A stretch of 5,006 nucleotides of DNA from Oscillospiraceae bacterium UBA1230 (GTDB lineage Bacteria; Bacillota; Clostridia; Oscillospirales; Oscillospiraceae), in assembly GCA_002309395.1 (NCBI GenBank), contig DBWU01000060.1:17946-22951 (forward strand), given 5' to 3'. This document shows, in pieces, positions 1 to 5,006 of this stretch. Made by a program: the position numbers and the translations under genes. Position 1 is the stretch's first letter. Each line of letters opens with the position of its first letter. The notes below the pieces were generated by a model. It had not been told where the DNA came from, searched no databases, and was given only the letters and a program-made list of their open reading frames with translations.

Positions 1-9
1 AGTGTGCGA

Positions 10-32
10 ATTGTGCGCCACTGGCGCACAAT
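10..32. repeat. Compact GC-rich palindrome (GTGCGCCA / TGGCGCAC arms)
   Basis: Arms 10-20 and 22-32 are perfect inverse complements around a single C. As RNA this would fold as a 10-bp stem (10-19 with 23-32) with a 3-base loop. It is not followed by a T-run on the plus strand, so it is not an obvious terminator in that direction. Any minus-strand T-run would lie at positions 1-9, and none is there. It could be a protein-binding palindrome, an mRNA-end stabilising hairpin or one copy of a dispersed repeat. The 8-base core of its arms recurs in the hairpin near 3750-3820. Nothing else gene-like is visible in positions 1-60, and the window edge cuts off the context. Confidence 0.55.
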
Positions 33-60
33 GAGTGCGCGCAGTAGGCTGCAACTCTTT

Positions 61-91
61 TGTCAAAAAACGGCTTTGCCGTTTTTTGACA
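61..91. terminator. Bidirectional intrinsic terminator
   Basis: A perfect 14-bp inverted repeat pairs 61-74 with 78-91 around a TTT loop. The inner GC stem (CGGC/GCCG) is flanked by six A on one side and six T on the other, so either strand presents a GC hairpin followed by a U6 tract. On the minus strand it lies behind the first terminator of the transketolase operon as a backup stop. On the plus strand it could end a convergent gene lying left of the window. Confidence 0.8.
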
Positions 92-100
92 GTCTCAAAA

Positions 101-128
101 CACCGCCCCGCGGTTTCGCGGAGCGGTG
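101..128 (-). terminator. Intrinsic terminator of the transketolase operon
   Basis: Arms 101-112 and 117-128 pair as 6 bp (CACCGC/GCGGTG), one C/A mismatch, then 5 bp (CCGCG/CGCGG) around a 4-base loop. On the minus strand the hairpin starts 14 bases after the transketolase C-subunit stop codon and is followed by TTTTG. On the plus strand it is followed by CTTTTA, so it may be weakly active that way too. Confidence 0.8.
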
Positions 129-142
129 CTTTTATGCCTTTT

Positions 143-1114
143 TTATTTGCGGCGGATCGCCTTTTTGACCGCCGCCACGATGTTGGCGGCACGCAGACCG
201 TATTCATCCATCAGGAAGTCCTGGGGGCCCACCTGACCGAACCGATCCTGCACGCCCACGAACTCCTGCACGGTGGGGCGGCTCTTCGCCAGACAATTTG
301 CCACGGCGCTGCCGAGACCGCAGGTGACGTTGTGGTTTTCCGCCGTTACGATGGCGCCGGTCTCCTCGGCGCACTTGATGACCAGCTTCTCATCCAGCGG
401 CTTCCACGTGAACATATCCACCACGCGGACGTTGATGCCGCGCTTTTTGAGCTGTTCATACGCCAGCAGCGCCTCGTCCACCATAATGCCGGAGGTGATG
501 ATGGTCGCCTGATCGTTCTCACTCTCATGGAGCACGATGCCCTTGCCCCAGCGGAACTTGGTGCCCTTGCCGTAGATGGTCTTGAAATTCTTACGAACGA
601 AACGGGTATAGGTCACCGCCGGGATCGACGCCTGGGCGCGGGTCACGTAGGCGAGCTGGTCATAGTCGCACACGTCGAACACCACCGCCTGGGGAATAGA
701 CATATACATGGCGGCATCCTCCAGCGGCATATGGGTGCCGCCGTTGAACGCGGCGCTCACGCCGGCGTCACTGCCCAGCACGTGGACCGGCAGGTCGGCA
801 TAAGCGGCGGACATATAGATCTGGTCGTAGCAACGACGGGAGGAAAACGTGCCGAAGGAGTGGAAGAACACCTTCTTGCCGGTGGCGGCGAGACCTGCCG
901 CCACGCCGGCGGCGTTGCCCTCGGCAATACCGGCTTCAAACGCGCGATCGGGATAGAGCTCCATGAGTTGCTTGGTGTTGACACAACCCATCAGGTCGCA
1001 GTCCACGTAGCAGACGGAGGGATCCTCCGCCATCAGCGCCTTTACGGTCAGCGCCATACCGTCACGGCAGGCGCGGCTGTCTTTTTCATGTTTCGCAATC
1101 AGATTCACTTTCAT
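143..1114 (-). CDS. Transketolase, C-terminal subunit (split enzyme)
   Basis: Encodes 323 residues matching the pyrimidine-binding plus C-terminal domains of transketolase. With the N-terminal subunit upstream it should form the thiamine-diphosphate enzyme that moves two-carbon ketol units between sugar phosphates in the cytoplasm. Visible family motifs are AGIAEGNAAG (residues 61-70, where E65 is the expected cofactor-activating glutamate), FHSFGTFSSRR (84-94), GSDAGVSAAFNGGTHMPLED (114-133), and DRFGQVGP (290-297) in the C-terminal domain. Start: an AGGAGGG ribosome site (1122-1128) sits 7 bases before the ATG and lies between the two subunit genes, only 15 bases apart, so they are surely co-transcribed. 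The common family motif is EQN, while here it reads EGN. The sugar specificity cannot be read from sequence: ordinary pentose phosphate use is the default, but related split pairs act on apulose phosphate or sulfo-sugars. Confidence 0.95.
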   Translation of the reverse strand: MKVNLIAKHEKDSRACRDGMALTVKALMAEDPSVCYVDCDLMGCVNTKQLMELYPDRAFEAGIAEGNAAGVAAGLAATGKKVFFHSFGTFSSRRCYDQIYMSAAYADLPVHVLGSDAGVSAAFNGGTHMPLEDAAMYMSIPQAVVFDVCDYDQLAYVTRAQASIPAVTYTRFVRKNFKTIYGKGTKFRWGKGIVLHESENDQATIITSGIMVDEALLAYEQLKKRGINVRVVDMFTWKPLDEKLVIKCAEETGAIVTAENHNVTCGLGSAVANCLAKSRPTVQEFVGVQDRFGQVGPQDFLMDEYGLRAANIVAAVKKAIRRK

Positions 1115-1121
1115 CGTCTTA

Positions 1122-1128
1122 CCCTCCT
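1122..1128 (-). promoter_or_regulatory. Ribosome binding site of transketolase C subunit
   Basis: AGGAGGG on the minus strand, 7 bases before the ATG at 1114 and directly after the upstream subunit's TAA (1132-1130). Its position inside the 15-base gap suggests translational coupling, so the two subunits would be made in similar amounts (inference). Confidence 0.85.
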
Positions 1129-1129
1129 C

Positions 1130-1963
1130 TTACGCGTTCTGCAGAGCCGCCAGCGCCTTCTCGGACGCCGCCAGAGCTTCCTGCCACTTCTCCTCGCTGG
1201 GTTGGGAGGAGTGCTCGTGTTTAGGCTCGGCAAACGTGGCGCCCTTCGCCTTAATCGTATCCAGCACGATACAGCTCGGCACGCCCTTCTTCGCCTTGGC
1301 CTTCTCGATCGCCTGATAGATCGCCTTCACGTCGTGCCCGTCGATCTCCTGGGTGTAAAGACCGAAGCCCGCCACCTTCGCCGCCAGATCGCCGTGGTCG
1401 AGGATCTTCTCGGTACTGCCATCGAGCTGATAGCCGTTCTTGTCGATGAAGAAAATGATGTTGTCCAGCTTCTTGGCATACGCCAGATGGAACGCTTCCC
1501 AGACCTGTCCTTCATCCGCCTCGCCGTCACCCACGATGCAGTATACACGGTTATCGCGCCCGTCGATCTTATTGCCGATGGCGGCGCCTACCGCGGTAGA
1601 AACGCCCTGACCCAGAGAGCCGGTGGTCAGATCCACGCCGGGGGTCAGCTTCCGGTCGGTATGGCTGGGGAAACGGGTGTGGGGCTTATTGAGCGTATAC
1701 GCCTCTTCCATGGGATAAAAACCCATCAGTCCGAACGTGGCGTAGACCACCGGACCGGCGTGACCCTTGGACATGACCAGCCAGTCGCGGTCCGCCCAGC
1801 GGGGATTCTTGGGGTCGTAGCGCATCTCTTCACCGTACAGCACCGCCATCAGATCCGCCAGATCCATGGAGCCGCCCACGTGACCGAAGCCCAGTGAGTG
1901 GATCACACGCAGCGTCTCCAGACGAATCTGCGCCGCCAGCAGTTCGATCTTTTTTACATCCAT
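1130..1963 (-). CDS. Transketolase, N-terminal subunit (split enzyme)
   Basis: Encodes 277 residues, the usual size of the separate thiamine-diphosphate (PP) domain of transketolase. Motifs in order: GFGHVGGSMDLADL (residues 25-38) and SKGHAGP (65-71) of the active site, GSLGQG (115-120), the cofactor and metal motif GDGEADEGQVWEA (145-157) with its downstream Asn in DKNGYQ (174-179), and a late DTIKAKG (235-241). All key residues appear present. The frame is open upstream to 2026, but I place the start at the ATG at 1963-1961. It has a GAAAGGAG site 9 bases ahead, protein similarity begins there, and the extra upstream codons are promoter-proximal leader with proline/arginine-rich nonsense. 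It is the first gene of a two-gene operon with its own promoter and candidate operator, and its partner follows 15 bases later. Confidence 0.95.
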   Translation of the reverse strand: MDVKKIELLAAQIRLETLRVIHSLGFGHVGGSMDLADLMAVLYGEEMRYDPKNPRWADRDWLVMSKGHAGPVVYATFGLMGFYPMEEAYTLNKPHTRFPSHTDRKLTPGVDLTTGSLGQGVSTAVGAAIGNKIDGRDNRVYCIVGDGEADEGQVWEAFHLAYAKKLDNIIFFIDKNGYQLDGSTEKILDHGDLAAKVAGFGLYTQEIDGHDVKAIYQAIEKAKAKKGVPSCIVLDTIKAKGATFAEPKHEHSSQPSEEKWQEALAASEKALAALQNA

Positions 1964-1972
1964 ATCGTTGTA

Positions 1973-1979
1973 CTCCTTT
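1973..1979 (-). promoter_or_regulatory. Ribosome binding site that fixes the transketolase N-subunit start
   Basis: AAAGGAG on the minus strand, nine bases before the ATG at 1963. It decides against the longer upstream ATG at 2026, which would fall almost on the proposed transcription start. Confidence 0.8.
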
Positions 1980-2010
1980 CGTTTGGGACCGGGGGGCACC
2001 GCCGCCCGTT

Positions 2011-2030
2011 CACTTTGACCTCTCAAAGTG
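2011..2030. promoter_or_regulatory. Candidate operator: 8+8 bp inverted repeat over the transketolase promoter
   Basis: CACTTTGA (2011-2018) and TCAAAGTG (2023-2030) are perfect inverse complements separated by four bases. One arm overlaps the proposed -10 hexamer (2027-2032) and the other covers the expected transcription start, the classic position of a repressor site. An alternative is a short stem-loop at the 5' end of the mRNA that protects the transcript. I do not recognise it as the site of a named regulator. Confidence 0.55.
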
Positions 2031-2055
2031 TATCACAGCGCGGCGGTGGAAACAA
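2027..2055 (-). promoter_or_regulatory. Sigma-A-like promoter of the transketolase operon
   Basis: On the minus strand: -35 TTGTTT (2055-2050), 17-base spacer (2049-2033), -10 TACACT (2032-2027). Transcription would start near 2020, giving a leader of about 55 bases before the ATG at 1963. The -10 agrees with TATAAT at four of six positions and the spacing is ideal. Just upstream of the -35 is another small dyad, AAAGT-GAA-ACTTT. The leader itself is G/C-rich with GGGC/GCCC complementarity, and I see no riboswitch fold in it. Confidence 0.6.
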
Positions 2056-2107
2056 GAGAAAGTTTCACTTTTTTGCCATTTTTGACGGATGGAGAACCGA
2101 TACGGCG

Positions 2108-2159
2108 AAAAACGGCGTATCGACCCGACCGCGTCACAGTCAAGGCGGATACGCCGTTT
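2108..2159 (-). terminator. Intrinsic terminator after the PHP phosphoesterase gene
   Basis: AAACGGCGTATC (2159-2148 on the minus strand) pairs perfectly over 12 bp with GATACGCCGTTT (2121-2110). The T's run on to 2108, giving T5 after the GC-rich part of the stem. The loop is 26 bases, unusually long. The hairpin begins 34 bases after the PHP stop codon and separates that gene from the transketolase promoter downstream. A third segment (2107-2097) can compete for the second arm (see findings). Confidence 0.75.
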
Positions 2160-2193
2160 ATCATCGCTTTTCGTCCACGGAGGGGATGCGCGA

Positions 2194-3054
2194 TCATTTC
2201 CTGACGGCGGAGAGGAATTTACGAAGTCCCTCCGGCCATTCGTCCGAGTCGTTCAGCCCGGTATCACCCAGCCGGACCATCTTATTCGTGCCGTGATAGT
2301 CGCTGCCGGCGGTGACGTATAAGCCGTAGCGCCCGGCAAGGGACAAGATCTCTCCGCTCAGGCGCGGCGTGAAGCCGGAATAGAAACCCTCCACGCCCTG
2401 TAATCCGAAGTCTATCAGTCTGCGTAACCGACCGTCCATCTCCTCACCGAGGATCAGCTGGTCTCCGTTGCCGTAGCTGGGATGCGCCAGCACGGGGATC
2501 CCGCCGCTGTGCAATATACTGTCGATCGCCTCTTCCGGACGGACGTATTCATTCTGAAAACGGCGCAGATCGATAAACTCCCGGATCGCCTGCTCCTTGT
2601 TTTGGGCATAGCCGCAGCGAACCATCATATTGGCAATGTGCGGCTTGCCGGGATTGTCAAGGGCAAAGAGGGCGTCCAGCTCCTCCCGCGGGAAGGAAAA
2701 ACCGAATTCGCTTTTCAAAAAATCGATACGGGAACGAACCTTCTCCATGCGGAGACGGTGACCTTTTTCCACCAGATCTCGGATCGGCGCCGCTTCCGGG
2801 TCATAGCCGTATCCGAGAATATGGTATTTCCCCTCCTCGTCACGGCAGGAAAACTCAACGCCCGGCACGAATACGGGATCGCCCTCCGTCAGAAGCGGAG
2901 AGATGATGCCGCCCGCCTTGATCGCATCGTGATCCGTTACCGAAAACAGCCCGATCCCGGCTTCACGGACGCGCGCGACGATCTCCTCCGGCGTGTCTGT
3001 ACCGTCGGAGACTGTGGAGTGCATATGCAGATCGATTTTCCGGGCAAAAACCAT
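2194..3054 (-). CDS. PHP-domain metal-dependent phosphoesterase (YciV/RNase AM-like)
   Basis: A complete 286-residue PHP-superfamily protein. The metal-binding series is all visible: DLHMHS (8-13, H10 and H12), SDGT (16-19), TDHD (40-43), E67 in GVEFSC, H78 in YHILGY, H139 in KPHIAN, LAHP (189-192, H191) and GSDYHG (250-255). Length, motif order and the insert between E67 and H191 resemble the RNase AM / 3',5'-nucleoside bisphosphate phosphatase group (E. coli YciV, about 290 residues), which removes 5' nucleotides from short RNAs or hydrolyses pAp-like compounds. Substrate here is inferred from family only. Histidinol phosphatase is less likely because no his gene is near. Start ATG 3054-3052 has GGGAGGGG (3065-3058) ahead of it. 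It begins 17 bases after the stop of the broken phosphatase gene, so the two probably once shared an operon. No signal peptide or membrane segment is present, so it is cytoplasmic. Confidence 0.9.
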   Translation of the reverse strand: MVFARKIDLHMHSTVSDGTDTPEEIVARVREAGIGLFSVTDHDAIKAGGIISPLLTEGDPVFVPGVEFSCRDEEGKYHILGYGYDPEAAPIRDLVEKGHRLRMEKVRSRIDFLKSEFGFSFPREELDALFALDNPGKPHIANMMVRCGYAQNKEQAIREFIDLRRFQNEYVRPEEAIDSILHSGGIPVLAHPSYGNGDQLILGEEMDGRLRRLIDFGLQGVEGFYSGFTPRLSGEILSLAGRYGLYVTAGSDYHGTNKMVRLGDTGLNDSDEWPEGLRKFLSAVRK

Positions 3055-3071
3055 GTGCCCCTCCCATGCGT

Positions 3072-3742
3072 TTACAGATTCTTCTTCAGACGCAGAATGT
3101 TCTGACCGTTCTTATACTCGTAGCTTACCTCGTCCATGATCTTCTTCGTCATATAGACGCCGCCAGCTGCCCGATCTCATCGTGGCTCCGGATCGTCTCC
3201 TGCAGTTTTTTGACCGTCGTCACGCTCTCCCGGGAAAAACGGGTCGCCTCGTCGGAGATGAGGCGGAGAGGACGCAACAGCGCCCTGTGCAGATACAGAC
3301 TCTGCCCGACGACCACCAGCAGCGCAAGGACGATAAAGGCGACGAACACCTGACGCAGATACGTGTTGCGCGCACGAAACATGGTGTCGAGCTGCTGCTG
3401 TACGCACAAAATCCCCACCACGGCGCCGCCGGAATCTTTCAGCGGGATCATGGCGGTAATATGGGAGTCGGTCTCAATATATCCCTTGTCGCGCACCACC
3501 AGCTCCTGCGACGAGGCGCCCTCGTACAGCGCCCGGTATTTCTCACGGTACTCGTCGTTGGTGGTCTGGCGGAGATAGCCGAAATCATAGAGGGAATAGT
3601 TGCTGTTCCGGTTGATCGTGGAAAACAGAAACCGGATCTGTCCGTAATCCGTGCGGTCCGGCTCGATCACGTAGATAAACGTGGCGCCGTTTTCCATGGT
3701 CTTGTTGATGTTCAGCGTTGTTACGTCCGCCTGTTCATTGTG
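3072..3742 (-). pseudogene. Remnant of a sensor-HAMP-(PP2C)-HATPase regulatory phosphatase
   Basis: First piece (open from 3742, ATG at 3697): the end of an extracellular Cache-like sensor, including ITAMIPLKDSGGAVVGILCV (residues 80-99 from the ATG). Next come a membrane helix (about 117-137) and a HAMP domain ending in the typical HDEIGQLAASI (172-182), then TGA at 3151-3149. Second piece, one base out of frame (3164-3075, TAA at 3074-3072): GGVYMTKKIMDEVSYEY followed by KNGQNILRLKKNL. This matches the C-terminal end of RsbW/SpoIIE-type ATP-binding domains. In Clostridia these parts occur in one protein with a SpoIIE/RsbU PP2C phosphatase between them. Here that entire catalytic middle and most of the ATPase are absent, and so are the signal/first helix and start. 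I infer two deletions, one internal and one at the 5' end, the latter landing on the lysS-side terminator. A short membrane-anchored product from ATG 3697 is possible but lacks an N-terminal anchor and an output domain. The segment is therefore called a pseudogene, and no ribosome site is evident at 3697. Confidence 0.85.
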
Positions 3743-3822
3743 TTAAAAAGTGCGCCATGGCAACCGGGCGATCCCCGAAAGACAGGGTGCGATCGCCGCG
3801 TTGGAACACCCATGGCGCACTT
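3743..3822 (-). terminator. Large structured hairpin with T-run; lysS terminator or small RNA
   Basis: On the minus strand AAGTGCGCCATGG (3822-3810) pairs perfectly over 13 bp with CCATGGCGCACTT (3760-3748), and the T's run on to TTTTTAA. This fits an intrinsic terminator 41 bases after the lysS stop. Unlike a simple terminator, the 49-base interior is also structured. There is a 6-base one-sided bulge (3809-3804), a 4-bp stem (CAAC/GTTG), a 2x2 internal loop, a 7-bp stem (GGCGATC/GATCGCC), a 3-base bulge (3790-3788), a 3-bp CCC/GGG cap stem and an 8-base loop. It may therefore be an ncRNA processed from the lysS mRNA end, or a dispersed structured repeat. I do not recognise it as a named RNA family. 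SRP RNA was considered and lacks its GGAAG-type hairpin motif. Confidence 0.7.
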
Positions 3823-3863
3823 GGTATACATTTGTTTTTCCCGACGCGCCGAATAAGCTGCGA

Positions 3864-5006
3864 TCAGTACAGCTTCGCGCCGGCGGGAATATGCGGATCC
3901 ACCATCAGAAGGTGGAGCTTTTCTTCCTCGCCTTCCTTATGGACGGCGCTTAAAAGCATACCGCAGGATTCGATGCCCATCATGGCTCTGGGAGGCAGGT
4001 TGGTGATGGCGATGCAGGTCTTACCGACCAACTCTTCCGGCTCATAATATGCGTGAATACCGCTCAAAATCGTCCTTTTCTCGTCAGAACCGTCATCCAG
4101 CGTGAACTTTAAGAGCTTCTTGGACTTGGGGACCGCCTCGCACGCGAGCACCTTCACGGCGCGGAAATCGCTCTTGCTGAAGGTCTCAAAATCGACTGTA
4201 TCCCGGAACAGGGGCTCGATCACCACGTTGGAAAAGTCGATCTTCTCCTCGACCGCAGGAGCAGCCTCAACCGCCTTCTCTTCCGCCTTGGGCGACGGCT
4301 TGTCCTTATCCATGGGCTTCATGGTGGGGAACAAAATCACGTCGCGGATGGAGTCTGTGCCGCAGAGCATCATGGCGCAACGGTCGATCCCGAAGCCGAG
4401 ACCGCCGGTGGGCGGCATACCGTATTCCAGCGCCAGCACGAAATCCTCATCCATCATGTCGGCTTCCTCGTCGCCGTTGGCGCGCTTTGCCGCCTGCGCC
4501 TTGAATCGCTCATACTGATCGATGGGGTCGTTCAGCTCGGAGAAGGCGTTGCCCATTTCGCACGAGCAGATGAACGCCTCGTACCGCTCCGTCAGGTGCG
4601 GATCGGCGGGACTGCGCTTTGCCAGAGGGCTGACCTCCACGGGATACATGGTGATGAAGGTGGGCTGAATGAGCTTCTCCTCCACCTTCTGGTCAAACGT
4701 TTCATACAGCGCGTTGCCCCAGGTGTGATCCACGCCCTCCATATCCACGCCGACGCTCTTTGCCAGCGCAACGGCGGCGTCCGCATCACCCTCGCACGCC
4801 ATGAAATCGGCGCCGGTATGCTCCTTCACCGCGTCCGCCATGGTGACGCGGCGCCAGCCGGGGGTCAGGTCGATCTCATGACCCAGCCAGTTTACCTGAT
4901 AGGTCCCTAAGATCTCCTGCGCCGCGCCGGAGATGATGCCCTCCAGCACGTCCATCATGCCGCCCAGATCGGTATACGCCTGATAGAGCTCGCAGGTGGT
5001 GAATTC
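3864..5006 (-). CDS. lysS: Lysyl-tRNA synthetase, 3' part, with C-terminal tRNA-binding OB domain (partial)
   Basis: The right edge cuts the gene, leaving 380 C-terminal residues. It opens inside the class II catalytic core with EFTTCELYQAYTDL (residues 1-14), a LysRS signature. Then follow LIQPTFITMYPVEVSPLAKR (112-131), EMGNAFSELNDP (150-161) and motif 3, GGLGFGIDRCAMML (201-214), ending in the family's IRDVILFPTMKP (220-231). The enzyme charges tRNA-Lys with lysine using ATP in the cytoplasm. Standard LysRS ends here. This one continues through a charged Lys/Glu/Ala/Pro linker (about 232-268) into a Trbp111/EMAP-II-like OB fold: SDFRAVKV (278-285), KLLKFTLDDG (297-306), TILSGIHAYYEPEELVGK (312-329) and NLPPRAMMGIESCGMLLSA (336-354). 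That domain binds tRNA non-specifically and is better known from the C-terminus of MetRS or as a free protein. It is in frame with no break, so it is a real fusion. The MetRS alternative is ruled out by the class II motifs. Confidence 0.95.
   Translation of the reverse strand, partial: EFTTCELYQAYTDLGGMMDVLEGIISGAAQEILGTYQVNWLGHEIDLTPGWRRVTMADAVKEHTGADFMACEGDADAAVALAKSVGVDMEGVDHTWGNALYETFDQKVEEKLIQPTFITMYPVEVSPLAKRSPADPHLTERYEAFICSCEMGNAFSELNDPIDQYERFKAQAAKRANGDEEADMMDEDFVLALEYGMPPTGGLGFGIDRCAMMLCGTDSIRDVILFPTMKPMDKDKPSPKAEEKAVEAAPAVEEKIDFSNVVIEPLFRDTVDFETFSKSDFRAVKVLACEAVPKSKKLLKFTLDDGSDEKRTILSGIHAYYEPEELVGKTCIAITNLPPRAMMGIESCGMLLSAVHKEGEEEKLHLLMVDPHIPAGAKLY

Noticed and set aside
35..1897. 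A 620-codon open frame on the plus strand across both transketolase genes
   Set aside because: It is exactly antisense to two genes with complete catalytic motifs, its sequence is His/Arg/Leu/Gly-rich without domains, and long antisense frames are expected opposite GC-rich coding DNA.
1964..2026. A 21-residue N-terminal extension of the transketolase N subunit
   Set aside because: The upstream ATG at 2026 coincides with the promoter/start-site region and lacks a ribosome site, while the ATG at 1963 has a strong one and family similarity begins there.
2482..3105. A 207-codon plus-strand frame opposite the PHP gene
   Set aside because: Antisense shadow with no recognisable domain or ribosome site. 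The minus-strand protein accounts for the conservation pattern.
3149..3166. Sequencing frameshift or programmed frameshift joining the two frames of the phosphatase remnant
   Set aside because: Restoring the frame would only attach 30 residues of an ATPase end to a HAMP domain. The catalytic middle would still be missing, so a deletion explains the data better. There is also no slippery heptamer.
3789..3796. GCGATCGC octamer resembling the cyanobacterial HIP1 repeat
   Set aside because: Only one copy is seen, and it forms part of a helix in the hairpin. The surrounding genes are Clostridia-like, not cyanobacterial.
3182..3856. A 224-codon plus-strand frame across the phosphatase remnant and the hairpin
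   Set aside because: It runs through the structured hairpin and the antisense of Cache/HAMP coding sequence, and shows no family features.
5001..5006. EcoRI site (GAATTC) at the very right end, suggesting a cloning junction
   Set aside because: The six bases encode the Glu-Phe of the conserved LysRS EFTT motif in frame, so they are natural gene sequence.
1..5006. CRISPR array, insertion sequence, tRNA or rRNA genes
   Set aside because: I found no regularly spaced repeats, transposase-like frame, cloverleaf with TTCGA-type arm or ribosomal RNA sequence on either strand.

Overview
The window looks like chromosomal DNA from a GC-rich, gut-type Clostridia (Firmicutes, probably the Oscillospiraceae/Ruminococcaceae side). 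This is inferred from three things: a transketolase split into two genes, a lysyl-tRNA synthetase with a C-terminal tRNA-binding OB domain, and strong AGGAGG-type ribosome binding sites. No species can be named from the sequence alone. Every gene I can support is on the minus strand. The long plus-strand open frames are antisense shadows.

Read in the direction of transcription (right to left): positions 5006-3864 hold the C-terminal 380 codons of lysyl-tRNA synthetase, whose N-terminal half lies beyond the right edge. A large structured hairpin with a T-run follows (3822-3743). Immediately against it, 3742-3072 is a decayed gene. It keeps the end of an extracellular Cache-like sensor domain, one membrane helix and a HAMP domain. 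Out of frame and directly abutting comes the last ~30 residues of an RsbW/SpoIIE-type ATPase domain. The simplest reading is a sensor-HAMP-PP2C-HATPase phosphatase that lost its start and its whole catalytic middle. Seventeen bases later is an intact PHP-family metal-dependent phosphoesterase (3054-2194), followed by an intrinsic terminator with a possible alternative fold (2159-2097).

A new transcription unit then begins. A sigma-A-like promoter (-35 TTGTTT, 17-base spacer, -10 TACACT) is overlapped by an 8+8 inverted repeat that looks like an operator. It drives the transketolase N-terminal subunit (1963-1130) and C-terminal subunit (1114-143), 15 bases apart. The two proteins should form one thiamine-diphosphate enzyme of the non-oxidative pentose phosphate pathway or a related sugar pathway. 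Two hairpin terminators in tandem (128-101 and 91-61) close this operon. The first 60 bases contain a compact palindrome whose arms match the outer arm of the lysS-side hairpin.

No insertion sequence, CRISPR array, tRNA, rRNA or phage gene is visible. The most unusual parts are the phosphatase fossil welded to the lysS terminator, the elaborate hairpin itself, and the operator-like palindrome on the transketolase promoter.
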